DNA of 64,000 bases from an uncultured Erythrobacter sp. (GTDB taxonomy: Bacteria; Pseudomonadota; Alphaproteobacteria; Sphingomonadales; Sphingomonadaceae): contig CAJXJR010000013.1 of NCBI GenBank assembly GCA_913055155.1, forward strand, positions 1-64,000. The letters are read 5' to 3'. A program made the translations under genes and the position numbers. Numbering within the stretch: the stretch's first letter is position 1; the number at the start of each line of letters is the position of its first letter. Below the pieces are notes generated by a model. It was not told the origin of the DNA. It made no database searches and was given only the letters and a program-made list of their open reading frames with translations. Positions 46,549-56,256 of the stretch are shown here, piece after piece.

Positions 46549-47928
46549 TTAGCGGGGTTCCTTGCGACGTTCTCTGAAGCTGGGCAGGTCCAGCGTAAAG
46601 CGGGCGCCCTGCCCCTTGGCGCTTTCGACGGTCAGCGAACCGTCCATGGCTTCGGCCAGGCGGCGCGAGATATATAGGCCAAGGCCCGAGCCACCGTCGC
46701 CGCTGCGACCAAGCCGTTCGAACTTCTCGAACACCTTCAGATGTTCAGCTTCGTCCAGCCCCTCGCCCTGGTCGGCGACGGTGATGCGCGCACGCTCGCC
46801 AACTTGCTCGGTGCGGATCCAAACCTGCCCACCTTCGGGCGAATGGCGAATGGCATTGCCGATCAGGTTCAGCAGCACCTGCAGCACGCGGCGGAATTCC
46901 CCCACGGCAGGCACGCTGTCGGCGGATTTCGGCGCATCTAGCGTGATCCCACGCTCGCTGGCCCGCACGCCGAGAATGCCGACCGCGCGCTGCGCGACGT
47001 CAGCCAGGTCGATGGTGTCGGGCGCGGTTTCGAACTGTTCGTCCTCCACCATTTCCAGCGTGGTCAGGTCTTCGATCAGCGCCAGCAGGTGCTGGCCTGC
47101 CGAGGCGATATCGGCGGCGTAATTGCTGTATTCCTCTGCCAGCGGTCCGGCCAGCTGGGTGCGGATCGTCTCGGCATTGGCGATGATGCGGCTGACGGGC
47201 TGGCGCAGCACCGGGGCGATATCACGCCCGATGCCGCTGGTGCGGTCCGGCTCCCGCTCCGCCTTCTCTGGCTTCTCAGGTTCGGCCTGCTGGGGCACAA
47301 GATAAAGCTCGAACCCGGCGCTGCCCGGCTGTGGCTTGCCCAGCGGCACAAGATGCACGTTCCAGCGTCGCGAGGAACCGGGAATGTCGACCGAGGCACC
47401 GTCAAGCAGGCGCCAGTGCAACGGGTGGTGGTGCGTGCCGCCCGCCGGCGCGATGAAATCGGTCCAGGCCTCACCAATGCCGTCCTGCATCCTGGTGGCG
47501 AGCTGTGACAGGTCTTCGGCCGTGCTTTCGACGCTCAGCAGCTCCTGCGAGGGGCCCAGCCTTGCGCTGACGCCGGCAATCTGCCGCACCAACGCCAGCT
47601 TGCCTTGCGCGGCGTCCGCCTGCGAGACCGGTTTAAGCGGCTCTGCCTGCCAATCGGCAATGGCGATGGCCGCGCCCTCGCCTTCTGGCTTCACCTCCAC
47701 CCAGGCGGTTACCTGTTCGCTGTCGTCCTGCGCCCGGATCACGCGGGCAAGCCGCAAGCCGTAGACGCGCGCCTTGCGCACCAGTTCGATCAGCGCCGGG
47801 GTTACCAGCGCACCGGGAAACTCTCCCCCTGCGCGCAAGTGGAACCCGGCCAGCGGCTCGTCCGCCTCGACCAGCCTGTCCTGCGCATCGGTGCGTGCGC
47901 GCGCAATTATGGGAGACGGCGAGGCCAC
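46549..47928 (-). CDS. Histidine-kinase-like protein lacking the phospho-acceptor histidine
   Basis: Encodes 459 aa from a GTG at 47928, 4 bp after the upstream gene. Residues ~1-215 form a soluble sensor-like part with PAS-type features and no transmembrane helix. The dimerisation helix has I-A-P-V-L-R-Q-P at 237-244 where kinases have S-H-E-L-R-T-P, so Pro239 takes the place of histidine. The ATP-binding domain looks intact: N box L-I-G-N-A-I-R-H (~356), G1 D-Q-G-E-G, F box F-E-K-F, G2 G-G-S-G-L-G-L. It may be a pseudokinase that binds ATP or a true kinase. No response regulator is adjacent. Confidence 0.85.
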   Translation of the reverse strand: MASPSPIIARARTDAQDRLVEADEPLAGFHLRAGGEFPGALVTPALIELVRKARVYGLRLARVIRAQDDSEQVTAWVEVKPEGEGAAIAIADWQAEPLKPVSQADAAQGKLALVRQIAGVSARLGPSQELLSVESTAEDLSQLATRMQDGIGEAWTDFIAPAGGTHHHPLHWRLLDGASVDIPGSSRRWNVHLVPLGKPQPGSAGFELYLVPQQAEPEKPEKAEREPDRTSGIGRDIAPVLRQPVSRIIANAETIRTQLAGPLAEEYSNYAADIASAGQHLLALIEDLTTLEMVEDEQFETAPDTIDLADVAQRAVGILGVRASERGITLDAPKSADSVPAVGEFRRVLQVLLNLIGNAIRHSPEGGQVWIRTEQVGERARITVADQGEGLDEAEHLKVFEKFERLGRSGDGGSGLGLYISRRLAEAMDGSLTVESAKGQGARFTLDLPSFRERRKEPR

Positions 47929-47932
47929 GGCC

Positions 47933-48904
47933 TCAGTGCGCCGTACCGGGTGCGGAGTCGGACAGCAGGGCCGCGGCGCGGTCTACCCGCAGCGCATCGA
48001 ACCCTTCGGGCAAGCTGATTTCCGGGTGCAGGTAGAGGAATTGTTCCTCCACCGCGTGCTGCCCCAGCCCAGCGGCGCGCAACGAAATCGCCAGGCGCGC
48101 GCACTGGTTTTCGCCCAGCGACAGCACCACCACGTCACGTTCCTGCTCGGATGCCATGGACAGCGCCGTCGCAAAGATTGCCAGGCCGGCATGGTCCACT
48201 GCCAGGGCGCGCTTGGCCTGGTGGCCCATGGCCATGACGAGGCGGGTAATCTGCCCGATCCGGCGTTCGCTCTCTTCATAATTCGCTCGCAGGTGGTCGC
48301 ACACGGCTTCTGCCTCTACGGGATAGTCCTCCTGCGAGGTCTTCAGCATCTTCGTGGCCATGTGGAACAGTTCTGCCGGAAGCTCTGCCAGCGGCAATTC
48401 CATGCGCCGCTGGTGCTGCATGAAGCGCGCCTGTGCGGCCACCACGCGCATGGCAGCCGCGGCCAGGGCCTGGTCTTTCGAAGCCGCCAGTTCCTGCATC
48501 AGCGGCGACAGCACCGGATCGATGCCGCTGCGCTGCTGCAGCCGCTCTGCCAGCTGCGCCTCGATGCAAAATGCGTGGGCATGGCCAAGGAATGCGGTCT
48601 CTTCCAGCAGCTGCGTGGCCAGCGCATCCTGTCGCTCGTCCACCCAGTCGCCGCGATCGGGTTTGCCCAGCACTTCGGCCAGCTCGAACAGCATCTGCCG
48701 CGCCAGGTGCTGCATCATGCCGCGGATGCGCGCGATCACCTCGTCGCTGAACAGCGCGTGGTCGTCATTTGCCAGCAGGTGGCGCAGGATCGGGCGCGCG
48801 GTGGACAGGATCACGTCACCCTGCGCCAGTTCGCCGCGCAGCATGTCCTCTACCGATTCCGCAGAGGGCCCGGATTGGGGAGACTTGTTCATGGATCCGG
48901 CCAT
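47933..48904 (-). CDS. Helical protein of unknown function in the pseudokinase operon
   Basis: Encodes 323 aa; the start is uncertain (ATG 48904 or ATG 48892, neither with a strong ribosome site). It is soluble, with almost all predicted helices, Ala-, Leu- and Gln-rich, and no signal peptide. Long amphipathic helices (~20-300) are loosely like HEAT or DUF2336-type all-alpha proteins, but I cannot assign a family. It starts 23 bp after the preceding gene's stop and ends 4 bp before the histidine-kinase-like gene. This tight spacing suggests that its product and the kinase-like protein work together. Confidence 0.75.
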   Translation of the reverse strand: MAGSMNKSPQSGPSAESVEDMLRGELAQGDVILSTARPILRHLLANDDHALFSDEVIARIRGMMQHLARQMLFELAEVLGKPDRGDWVDERQDALATQLLEETAFLGHAHAFCIEAQLAERLQQRSGIDPVLSPLMQELAASKDQALAAAAMRVVAAQARFMQHQRRMELPLAELPAELFHMATKMLKTSQEDYPVEAEAVCDHLRANYEESERRIGQITRLVMAMGHQAKRALAVDHAGLAIFATALSMASEQERDVVVLSLGENQCARLAISLRAAGLGQHAVEEQFLYLHPEISLPEGFDALRVDRAAALLSDSAPGTAH

Positions 48905-48927
48905 AGCGCAGCTTGGTTAAACTGCCG

Positions 48928-50079
48928 TTAGCCGCGTGTAGGGACGATGTTTGCCGCCAGAACCAGCAAGCCAGCCAGCATGATGGCGATTTCCGGCGTT
49001 GCCAGGGCTGCAACCGCAGCAACGAGCCCGGCGATCACCATGCGATCGCGCAGCGGTTCCAGCCATTGCGGCAGCGCGCGCCGATCCAGCAGGAACAGCG
49101 CCGCGGCAAGCACCAGTGGCGGGAAGACCACCCGGTGCGTCAGGCTGTCGATGGCCATGATACCCAGGGCCAGCAGGGCCGCATCCACTGCGCGGCGCAG
49201 CCAGGGCAGGCGCCTGAGCTTGCCGAATGGGGCAACGACAAGCCGAGAGAGGGCCAGAAAGGCCTCCAGCACAGGCACGCTGAGCGCAGCGAGCGCAAAG
49301 CCGAGAACCGGGCGCTCGTAAAACCCTGCCGCCACACCGCCGCCCAGCAACACGGCTGCCAGCCCAAGCAGGGCCGGACGGGCATAGGGCGCGTCCAGCA
49401 GCCTGTTGCCCGCCAGCGTGACGAGGCCCTTGCCCAACCAGCGCGACACCGCGCCGGGCGCGACGTCGCCAAGATGGGTGCGCTGCCATGCCAGCGCGCG
49501 GCTTTGCGCTGCCTCGGGCGTGGCGATGATCGTCCACTTGCCGTCGTCCAGAGTCGAATCGGCCAGCCTCGCCTCGGGCAGCCGGTTCTGCAGGGCAATG
49601 CGCAGCAAGGCGCCATGGGGCGCAACATCCTCTGGCAGACTGGCCAGCTTGCCCAGCCATTCGCCGGGAATCGAAAGCGCGCCTGCCCATGCCCGATCGA
49701 GGTCGATCCGCTCCAAACCGGCGGCAGCACCGGGCCCGGCGGAAACCACCAGCACCCGGTCTCCCTCCGCGCGCAGCAAGTCCAACGCGGTGCGTGATTC
49801 GGGCAGCAGGCCGGGTTGCAGCACCATCAGGCTGTCGTGATTACCGATGATTCCCGGCAAGGCATGGCTGGTGGAAATAACTTGGTATTTCAGCCCCATG
49901 CGCTCTGCCGCGTGGCGCAGATCGATCCCTGCGGGCGAAGCGCCGCCACCATATGCGATCACGCTTTCGCAACCTGCCTCGCGTGCGAACAGCAGCTGGC
50001 GGTGGGCAATGGTCTTGCCCGCGATGGCCGGCATCGGTCCATCGCCCGGATGCGGAAGGGCGATCAGTGCTGCGCGCAT
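48928..50079 (-). CDS. Membrane protein resembling a degenerate nucleotidyltransferase/CDP-alcohol phosphatidyltransferase
   Basis: Encodes 383 aa from the ATG at 50079. Residues 1-~190 look like a worn nucleotidyltransferase fold: A-L-I-A-L-P-H-P-G-D-G-P-M-P-A-I-A-G-K takes the place of the usual glycine-rich G-x-G-x-R-L...K-P. Residues ~220-383 contain P-G-A-V-S-R-W-L-G-K, similar to the linker of IPCT-DIPPS inositol-phosphate enzymes, and then five or six transmembrane helices. The D-G-x2-A-R-x8-G-x3-D-x3-D catalytic motif of CDP-alcohol phosphatidyltransferases is not visible. The resemblance is inference from overall layout. It is the first gene of the three-gene operon. Confidence 0.65.
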   Translation of the reverse strand: MRAALIALPHPGDGPMPAIAGKTIAHRQLLFAREAGCESVIAYGGGASPAGIDLRHAAERMGLKYQVISTSHALPGIIGNHDSLMVLQPGLLPESRTALDLLRAEGDRVLVVSAGPGAAAGLERIDLDRAWAGALSIPGEWLGKLASLPEDVAPHGALLRIALQNRLPEARLADSTLDDGKWTIIATPEAAQSRALAWQRTHLGDVAPGAVSRWLGKGLVTLAGNRLLDAPYARPALLGLAAVLLGGGVAAGFYERPVLGFALAALSVPVLEAFLALSRLVVAPFGKLRRLPWLRRAVDAALLALGIMAIDSLTHRVVFPPLVLAAALFLLDRRALPQWLEPLRDRMVIAGLVAAVAALATPEIAIMLAGLLVLAANIVPTRG

Positions 50080-50193
50080 GGAAGGGGGCTCTGGATGGGC
50101 ATGGGCGATAGCTAGGCGGCGAACTTGTCGCTGCCAAGGTGGTGCATGCACGAACCGGGCAAGGCGGCATCAACGCGCGCCGCACGGTGGGTT

Positions 50194-50201
50194 TTAACCA
50201 T
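50194..50201 (+). promoter_or_regulatory. CtrA-like half-site TTAACCAT
   Basis: TTAACCAT, a known CtrA-type recognition octamer in alphaproteobacteria, lies 44 bp before the coiled-coil gene. AACCAT (50196-50201) is also one arm of the inverted repeat AACCAT-N5-ATGGTT (50196-50212). Such octamers occur by chance, so the call is tentative. Confidence 0.35.
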
Positions 50202-50244
50202 TTCCTATGGTTCCAAGGCGTTTAGCCTGTGTTAAGGATGTTCC

Positions 50245-52812
50245 ATGACCCGCAGGCGTACCCTTGTTCATGGGCAGGATGACACTGTCCAAGAGACCCT
50301 CGACGACACCGAAAACGGTGCGGAAGAGATCTATGAAACCTCCGAAGGGGAGGTTTTCGAAGAGGAGTACTGGGAGGACGAGCCCGCAAGGCCGCGCGCC
50401 AGGTGGCTGGTGCCTGCGCTTACCGCGCTGGCGGCGCTGGGCTGGACGGGCTTCTTCGGCTGGGTGAACCACCGGGAGATTATCGCCGGCGCCGCGCCCG
50501 CGCAATGGATCGACTGGATCGTGCAATGGTCCGTGCCGATGGTGCTGCTGGTTGCGCTCTACCTGCTGGCCATGCGCAACAGTCGGCGCGAGGCCAATCG
50601 CTTCAGCGAGGCCGCCCACCTGCTGGCGCAGGAATCGGCGCAGCTGGAAAGCCGCCTGAAGGTGGTCAACCGCGAGCTGGCGCTGGCCCGCAACTTCATC
50701 GAATCGCAATCGCAGGACCTGGAAACGCTGGGACGCCTCGCCAGCGAACGCCTGGCCGCGAACGCCGACCGGCTGCAGGGCCTGATCCGCGACAATTCCG
50801 CGCAAGTGGAAACCATCGGCAGTGTCAGCGAAAGCGCTGTCGCCAACATGGAGACGCTGCGCGACCAGTTGCCCGTGCTCGCCAATTCGGCGCGTGACAT
50901 GAACAACCAGATGGGCAGCGCGGGCAACAACGCGCAGGAACAGGTGAACGCCCTGGTCGCCGCGTTCGAACGGCTCAACCGCTTCGGCGAAGCCGGCGAA
51001 GCCCACGTGGCGCAAATCAACGAGAAGGTGGAGGCCACCCTCGCCTCTTTCGAAGAACAGATTGCCGCGCTGGGCGACCTTGCCGGCCAGCGTTTCGAAC
51101 GCCTGCGCGCCAGCAGCGACGAATTTCGTCAGGAACTCGATACGGCGGAAGAGCGCGTGTTCGATGCCATTGCGTCCCGCTCCGAGGCATTGTCGCGGCA
51201 ATTGCACGACGATGCGGAAGCCATGCGCGAGCGCGAGGCCGCGGCAGCTGCCGCCATGCGCGAACGGCTCGTGTCGTTGCGGGTTGAAGGCGAGAAGCTG
51301 GTGGATGCGCTGGACAGCGGGCAGTCCGCCGCAACGAAGCGCTGGTCGGACGCCATCACGGCGCTGGAAGATCGCATGAAGCAGGTGCTGGAAGGCGTCA
51401 TCAAGCTGGACGAGTCGGCGATGAGCAACGCCCGCATGCGGCTCGTCGCGCTGAACGACGAGGCGAGCAAGCTCGACCAGCGCCTGACCGAGTCGATGGC
51501 TGCCTTCGAGGCCGATTTCGCACGGCGCCGCGAAGCCGACGAGGCGCGCCAGCAAGAGGCACTCGCCAAGCTGGAAGAACAGGTTGCCGCTTTCGACCAG
51601 CGCATGGCAGAGCGGCAGGAAGAGCACCTGGCTCACGTCGCCGGGCTTGCCGAACGAGGGGAGGCTCTGGCCGGTCGGCTCGCGACGCTGGATGGCGAGA
51701 TGCAGCAACTCGGTTCGCAGGCAGAGGATACTGGTGGACGCCTGACCGACGCTGCCGACGCGTTGGCCGATCGCCTCTCGCAAAGCCGCGCCGTGCTGGA
51801 GGAAAGCGGCACCTTCATTTCGCGCCTCACCGATGACAGCGTGCGCCTGCTGGAAATCATCCGCTCCAGCGCCGATCATTCCGAAGGTGCGCTGTCTGAC
51901 GCCGTATCCTCTGCCGAGAGCCGCCTGAACGCCTTCGGCGAAGGCGCGCGCGAGCTGCACGAACTCATCAAGGATGCCGAAACACGCGGCGCCAACATGG
52001 CGCAGCAGATCGAGAGCACGCGCGAATCCGGCACCGCCTCGCTCGAACAGCTGGGCGAACTGGAACGGCAGCTGGCCAGCGTCACCAACGAGACGGAGGA
52101 GCTGGCAGACCGTACGTCGGAAGAACTGCGCGCCGCGCTCGAAACACTCAGCAACGCCTCGGCCAGCGTGCTGGAAAACCTGCGCGGCGAACAGGCGCAG
52201 GCGGTACGCGACCTGGCGCAACAAGTGGCAGAGGAAAGCCGCGAGCAACTGGCCGAGGCCATGCGCCGCCATGCCGAGGAAACCATCACCGAACTGGAGC
52301 AGGCAACCGCGCGAGCCGACGATGCCGGCCGCGAGACGGCCAGGCTGCTGCGCGACCAGCTGGTACGCGTCAACGAACTGGCCGCCAACCTCGAAGCCCG
52401 TGTGGACTACGCCCGCGAGAAGGCGGAAGAGCAGGTCGACAATGACTTCGCCCGCCGCACCGCATTGATCACCGAAGCGCTGAACTCAGCCTCCATCGAT
52501 ATCGCCAAGGCGTTCGACAACGATATCGGCGACACCCAGTGGACGCACTACCTGCGTGGCGACCGTGGTATCTTCACGCGCCGTGCCGTGCGCCTGCTGG
52601 ACAAGCACGATACCCGCCAGGTGAGCGCGGTCTATTCCGAAGATGCCGAGTTCCGCGAAGTGGTGAACCGCTACATCCACGATTTCGAAGCGATGCTGCG
52701 CGGTATCCTGTCGACGCGCGACGGCAATGCCATGGCGGTAACGCTGCTTTCCAGCGATATGGGCAAGCTTTACGTCGCGCTGGCGCAGGCGATCGACCGG
52801 TTGCGCGACTGA
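50245..52812 (+). CDS. Large coiled-coil inner-membrane protein, TipN-like
   Basis: Encodes 855 aa. An acidic N-terminal segment (~1-50) is followed by two transmembrane helices (~54-74 and ~91-109). About 600 residues of Glu/Ala/Gln/Arg-rich coiled coil come next (~120-740). A compact C-terminal domain (~745-855) includes D-R-G-I-F-T-R-R-A-V-R-L-L-D and N-R-Y-I-H-D-F-E-A-M-L-R. This architecture and size match TipN, the Caulobacter pole-marking protein (about 890 aa). From memory the C-terminal block is also shared, but this needs an alignment. Such proteins are often labelled only as hypothetical ATPases. The gene faces the unknown three-gene operon across ~165 bp. Confidence 0.7.
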   Translation: MTRRRTLVHGQDDTVQETLDDTENGAEEIYETSEGEVFEEEYWEDEPARPRARWLVPALTALAALGWTGFFGWVNHREIIAGAAPAQWIDWIVQWSVPMVLLVALYLLAMRNSRREANRFSEAAHLLAQESAQLESRLKVVNRELALARNFIESQSQDLETLGRLASERLAANADRLQGLIRDNSAQVETIGSVSESAVANMETLRDQLPVLANSARDMNNQMGSAGNNAQEQVNALVAAFERLNRFGEAGEAHVAQINEKVEATLASFEEQIAALGDLAGQRFERLRASSDEFRQELDTAEERVFDAIASRSEALSRQLHDDAEAMREREAAAAAAMRERLVSLRVEGEKLVDALDSGQSAATKRWSDAITALEDRMKQVLEGVIKLDESAMSNARMRLVALNDEASKLDQRLTESMAAFEADFARRREADEARQQEALAKLEEQVAAFDQRMAERQEEHLAHVAGLAERGEALAGRLATLDGEMQQLGSQAEDTGGRLTDAADALADRLSQSRAVLEESGTFISRLTDDSVRLLEIIRSSADHSEGALSDAVSSAESRLNAFGEGARELHELIKDAETRGANMAQQIESTRESGTASLEQLGELERQLASVTNETEELADRTSEELRAALETLSNASASVLENLRGEQAQAVRDLAQQVAEESREQLAEAMRRHAEETITELEQATARADDAGRETARLLRDQLVRVNELAANLEARVDYAREKAEEQVDNDFARRTALITEALNSASIDIAKAFDNDIGDTQWTHYLRGDRGIFTRRAVRLLDKHDTRQVSAVYSEDAEFREVVNRYIHDFEAMLRGILSTRDGNAMAVTLLSSDMGKLYVALAQAIDRLRD

Positions 52813-52823
52813 CCTGTCGCCGC

Positions 52824-53102
52824 TCAGTTTGGCGGCGTGAGGTAATTCGTGATGTTGATATCGTCGATCGTGATCCACTGGTACTCGTAGTTCACCACGA
52901 ACACGGCCATCAGCACGGCCGCAAGCAGCGTGGCCCGCAGGACCAGGCGACCGGGACGGAAATTAACCGGTGCGCTATCGGCCTGGCCGGCGATCTTCTC
53001 CTCTCCCGTTTCGTCGTGCGTACGGATACCGAACGGCAGGAGGAAGAAGGCACTAAGCACCCAGAACAGGGCGTAGATCGCCACAATGGAAGTGAGCTGC
53101 AT
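52824..53102 (-). CDS. DUF1467 family small membrane protein
   Basis: Encodes 92 aa. Two transmembrane helices (~7-25 and ~55-73) flank a cytoplasmic loop with P-F-G-I-R-T-H-D-E, the hallmark of DUF1467 proteins. Function is unknown. It starts 2 bp after the rnj stop and closes the long nuo-birA-coaX-rnj transcription run. The same position is common in alphaproteobacteria. Confidence 0.92.
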   Translation of the reverse strand: MQLTSIVAIYALFWVLSAFFLLPFGIRTHDETGEEKIAGQADSAPVNFRPGRLVLRATLLAAVLMAVFVVNYEYQWITIDDINITNYLTPPN

Positions 53103-53104
53103 GT

Positions 53105-54754
53105 CTATTCACCTGCGATGATGACGCGCGTCTGCGGCTTCTTGCCGGACCAGCGCTGGGCTGCGCGGCGCGCGGCAAGACGGGCAGCTTCCAGCACTTC
53201 CTCGCGATCGTCCCGGCGGCGGCCTTTCAGCTTGCCCAGCGCGCTCAGGACGTCGGTCTCTGCTTCCTCGACGAAATCGTCGTAATCCTCGTCCAGCGGC
53301 AGGCCCACGCCCTCGACGTGGACCCCGCCCGCCTGGTCCAGCACGACGATCAGCATGCCATCGCGCGAAAGGCGGCGGCGCATGGTCACGGCATCGCCAT
53401 CGGCCGGGACGATGATATCGCCGTCCAGGACCAGCCTGCCGGTGCGCACTTCGGCCACCTTCCCCGGCGTTCCGGGGGCAAGCCGCACGATTTGGCCGTT
53501 GCGCTGGTACACCGCGTGGGGAATGCCGCAGGCAAGGCCCAGGCGCGCCTGTTCCATCATGTGGCGGATTTCGCCGTGCACCGGCACCAGGATTTCCGGG
53601 CGCAGCCAGCCATAGAGCGCTTCCAGCTCGGGCCTTCCGGGGTGGCCGGATACGTGGATGTCCGCCTGCCGGTCGGTCACCATCACCACGCCGCGTTCGG
53701 CCAGCTGGTTCTGCACTCTGCCGATGGCGATCTCGTTACCGGGGATCACCCGGCTGGAGAACAGGATCACGTCGCCTTCATCCAGGCTCAGCGGGTGGTT
53801 ATCCTCGGCAATGCGCGCCAGGGCAGCCCGCGGTTCGCCCTGCCCGCCGGTGGCGACAATCATGATCTCCCCGCGCGGCAGGCTCATCGCGGTCTCGAAG
53901 TCCACCGTCTCGGGAAAATCGTCGAGATAGCCGTTGGCGCTACCCACCTCGATCATCCGGTCGAGCGAGCGCCCGGCAACGCACAGCTTGCGCCCGGTAT
54001 GCTGCGCCACCGATCCCAGCGTTTTCAGCCGCGCCACGTTGGAGGCAAAGGTGGTGACCAGCACGCGCTTGCCCGCATGCTTGGCGACTTCGTCCAGCAG
54101 GCCGGAATAGACACCGCCTTCGCTGCCAGACGGGTTGGGATTGAAGACGTTGGTTGAATCGCAGACCATCGCCAGCACGCCGCCATCGCCGATCTCGCTC
54201 AGGTCCTCCGCGGTTGCAGGCGTACCGATCTGCGGATCGTCGTCCAGCTTCCAGTCGCCGGTGTGGAACACGCGGCCATAGGGGGTGTCGATCAGCAGCG
54301 CGTTGCCCTCTGCAATCGAGTGGGCAAGCGGGACATAGGTGATGGAAAACGGCCCGAGGTCGAATTCGCCGTGGTCGTCCTCGATCACGTTAAGCTTCAC
54401 CTGCTTCGTCAGCCCGGCTTCGTCCAGCTTGCGGATCACCAGGTCGGCGGTGAACGGCGTGGCGTACAACGGAACACCAAGATCGGCCGCAAAGTACGGC
54501 ACGGCGCCGATATGATCCTCGTGCGCGTGAGTCAGCAAGATGCCGAGCAGGTCGTCCGCGCGTTCCTCGATGAACTCGGGATCGGCGAACATCAGCTCGG
54601 TGCCGGGGTATTCGTTGGAGCCGAAGCTCATCCCCAGGTCCACCATCAGCCACTTGCCCTGGCAGCCGTAAAGATTGACGTTCATGCCGATTTCGCCCGA
54701 GCCCCCAAGGGCCAGGAACAGCAGTTCGTCTTGCGGGGTAAAATCTTTCTTCAT
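53105..54754 (-). CDS. rnj: Ribonuclease J
   Basis: Encodes 549 aa. RNase J is a metallo-beta-lactamase/beta-CASP nuclease with 5'-3' exonuclease and endonuclease activity in RNA decay and rRNA processing. The zinc motif H-A-H-E-D-H is at residues 76-81, and other ligands lie in H-T-G-D-W-K and the S-G-H-P-G-R and P-V-H-G-E-I-R-H-M beta-CASP blocks. The start overlaps the coaX stop by four bases. Confidence 0.97.
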   Translation of the reverse strand: MKKDFTPQDELLFLALGGSGEIGMNVNLYGCQGKWLMVDLGMSFGSNEYPGTELMFADPEFIEERADDLLGILLTHAHEDHIGAVPYFAADLGVPLYATPFTADLVIRKLDEAGLTKQVKLNVIEDDHGEFDLGPFSITYVPLAHSIAEGNALLIDTPYGRVFHTGDWKLDDDPQIGTPATAEDLSEIGDGGVLAMVCDSTNVFNPNPSGSEGGVYSGLLDEVAKHAGKRVLVTTFASNVARLKTLGSVAQHTGRKLCVAGRSLDRMIEVGSANGYLDDFPETVDFETAMSLPRGEIMIVATGGQGEPRAALARIAEDNHPLSLDEGDVILFSSRVIPGNEIAIGRVQNQLAERGVVMVTDRQADIHVSGHPGRPELEALYGWLRPEILVPVHGEIRHMMEQARLGLACGIPHAVYQRNGQIVRLAPGTPGKVAEVRTGRLVLDGDIIVPADGDAVTMRRRLSRDGMLIVVLDQAGGVHVEGVGLPLDEDYDDFVEEAETDVLSALGKLKGRRRDDREEVLEAARLAARRAAQRWSGKKPQTRVIIAGE

Positions 54755-55530
54755 TTCGCTCCAGCGCGTTCGGCCAGGATCTGCAGGCCGCGAATGGTAA
54801 GGTCGGCTTCGACCACGTCGAAAATATGGGTCTTGTCGTTGAACAGAACCGCAAGGCCGCCGGTGGCGACGACCTTCACCGGGCGGCCGATTTGCGCCTT
54901 CATGCGCTCGATCAGCCCTTCCATCATGGCGACATAGCCCCAGAACACGCCGATTAGCATCTGGTCTTCCGTATTACGCCCGATAACGTTGGCTGTTTCG
55001 GGCGCCGCGATGGCGATGCGCGGCAGCTTGGCGGTCTTGCCCACCAGCGCATCCAGCGACAGGTTGATGCCCGGCGCGATGATGCCGCCCTTGTAGGCGC
55101 CGTTGTAGTCGACCGCTTCAAACTTGGTGGCCGTCCCGAAATCGACCACGATCATGTCGCCGCCCACCAGTTCATGCGCGGCAATGCAGTTGAGCGCGCG
55201 GTCTGCGCCCAGCGTGTGTGGCTGCTCAACGTCGATCTCGAAATCCCATGCCGCCTTGCCATGCCCGGCGACCAACGGTTCGATGCCGAAATACTTGGTG
55301 GCCAGCACGGTCAGGTTGTGATCGGCACGCGGCACGACGGAACCGAAGATAATGCTGGTCACTTCACTGCGCTCGATCCCCTCGATCGCCAGCAATTGCA
55401 GCAGCCAGGTGGCATATTCGTCACCCGTGCGACGGCCATCGGTGGCGATGCGCCAGCGCGCGCGCACGTCCCTGCCATCGAACAGGGCGAAAACGACATT
55501 GGTATTGCCGACATCGACTGCGAGCAGCAT
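54751..55530 (-). CDS. coaX: Type III pantothenate kinase
   Basis: Encodes 259 aa from the ATG at 55530, which shares a base with the birA stop (TGATG). It phosphorylates pantothenate, the first step of CoA synthesis. The phosphate motif D-V-G-N-T-N at ~6, the G-A-D-R-A-L-N motif and the D-F-G-T-A-T motif are typical. It overlaps rnj. The order birA-coaX-rnj after nuoN is conserved in sphingomonads. Confidence 0.97.
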   Translation of the reverse strand: MLLAVDVGNTNVVFALFDGRDVRARWRIATDGRRTGDEYATWLLQLLAIEGIERSEVTSIIFGSVVPRADHNLTVLATKYFGIEPLVAGHGKAAWDFEIDVEQPHTLGADRALNCIAAHELVGGDMIVVDFGTATKFEAVDYNGAYKGGIIAPGINLSLDALVGKTAKLPRIAIAAPETANVIGRNTEDQMLIGVFWGYVAMMEGLIERMKAQIGRPVKVVATGGLAVLFNDKTHIFDVVEADLTIRGLQILAERAGAK

Positions 55531-56255
55531 CAATTTTCCTCCAGCATGACATCGCCTGCGTGGACCACATGTGTGGTGCCATCGGCCAAGCGCAAGCGTA
55601 GCGCCCCGTCTTCGGTGAGGCCATCGAATGTGCCCGACAGGCGCGTGCCACCCGCATCATGCACGCTAAGCGGCGTTCCCGGCTTGTGCGCAGCCGCTTT
55701 CCAGCGGTTGACGATGGGTTCTGCCCCGTATTCCCGCCAGCGTTGCACTTCCAGCGCCATCCGCGCGGCAAGCGCCTCGGCAAAGGCATCGCGCGTCGGG
55801 GCCGGACCGCTGTGCGACAGCGATTTGACCTTGCGATCCGCGATGGCCGGGGCGGCGGACAGGTTCACCCCGACGCCGATAACCGCGTGCCCACGTTCAC
55901 ATTCCAGCAGCAGGCCGCAGAACTTGGCGCCTTCCAGCAACACGTCGTTCGGCCACTTCAGCATCAAGGCTGCCGGGTTGGCGAGCATCGGCAGCACCGT
56001 CTCGTACACCGCCAGCGCCGCCACGAAACTTAGCGTTCCGGGCGACGGGTCGCCATCGCGCATGCGCACCACGGTGGAGCCCATGAAGTTGCCTGGGGCA
56101 TCGATCCAGCTGCGGCCCTGGCGCCCGCGTCCTGCTGTTTGCCGATCGGCGACGAGCCAGTAGCCTTCCGGCACCAGTTCGCCTGACGTCAGGCGCGACA
56201 ACAAGTCGGCATTGGTGCTGCCGGTTTCGGGAACGTAGTCTATCTGCGCGGACAC
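55530..56255 (-). CDS. birA: Biotin-[acetyl-CoA carboxylase] ligase
   Basis: Encodes 241 aa from a GTG at 56255, just after the nuoN stop. It attaches biotin to carboxylase carrier protein. The biotin-binding block is [15 protein letters not shown], followed by K-W-P-N-D-V and G-V-G-V-N-L. It lacks the N-terminal DNA-binding domain of E. coli BirA, so it is a ligase only and cannot repress a biotin operon. Confidence 0.95.
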   Translation of the reverse strand: MSAQIDYVPETGSTNADLLSRLTSGELVPEGYWLVADRQTAGRGRQGRSWIDAPGNFMGSTVVRMRDGDPSPGTLSFVAALAVYETVLPMLANPAALMLKWPNDVLLEGAKFCGLLLECERGHAVIGVGVNLSAAPAIADRKVKSLSHSGPAPTRDAFAEALAARMALEVQRWREYGAEPIVNRWKAAAHKPGTPLSVHDAGGTRLSGTFDGLTEDGALRLRLADGTTHVVHAGDVMLEEN

Positions 56256-56256
56256 A

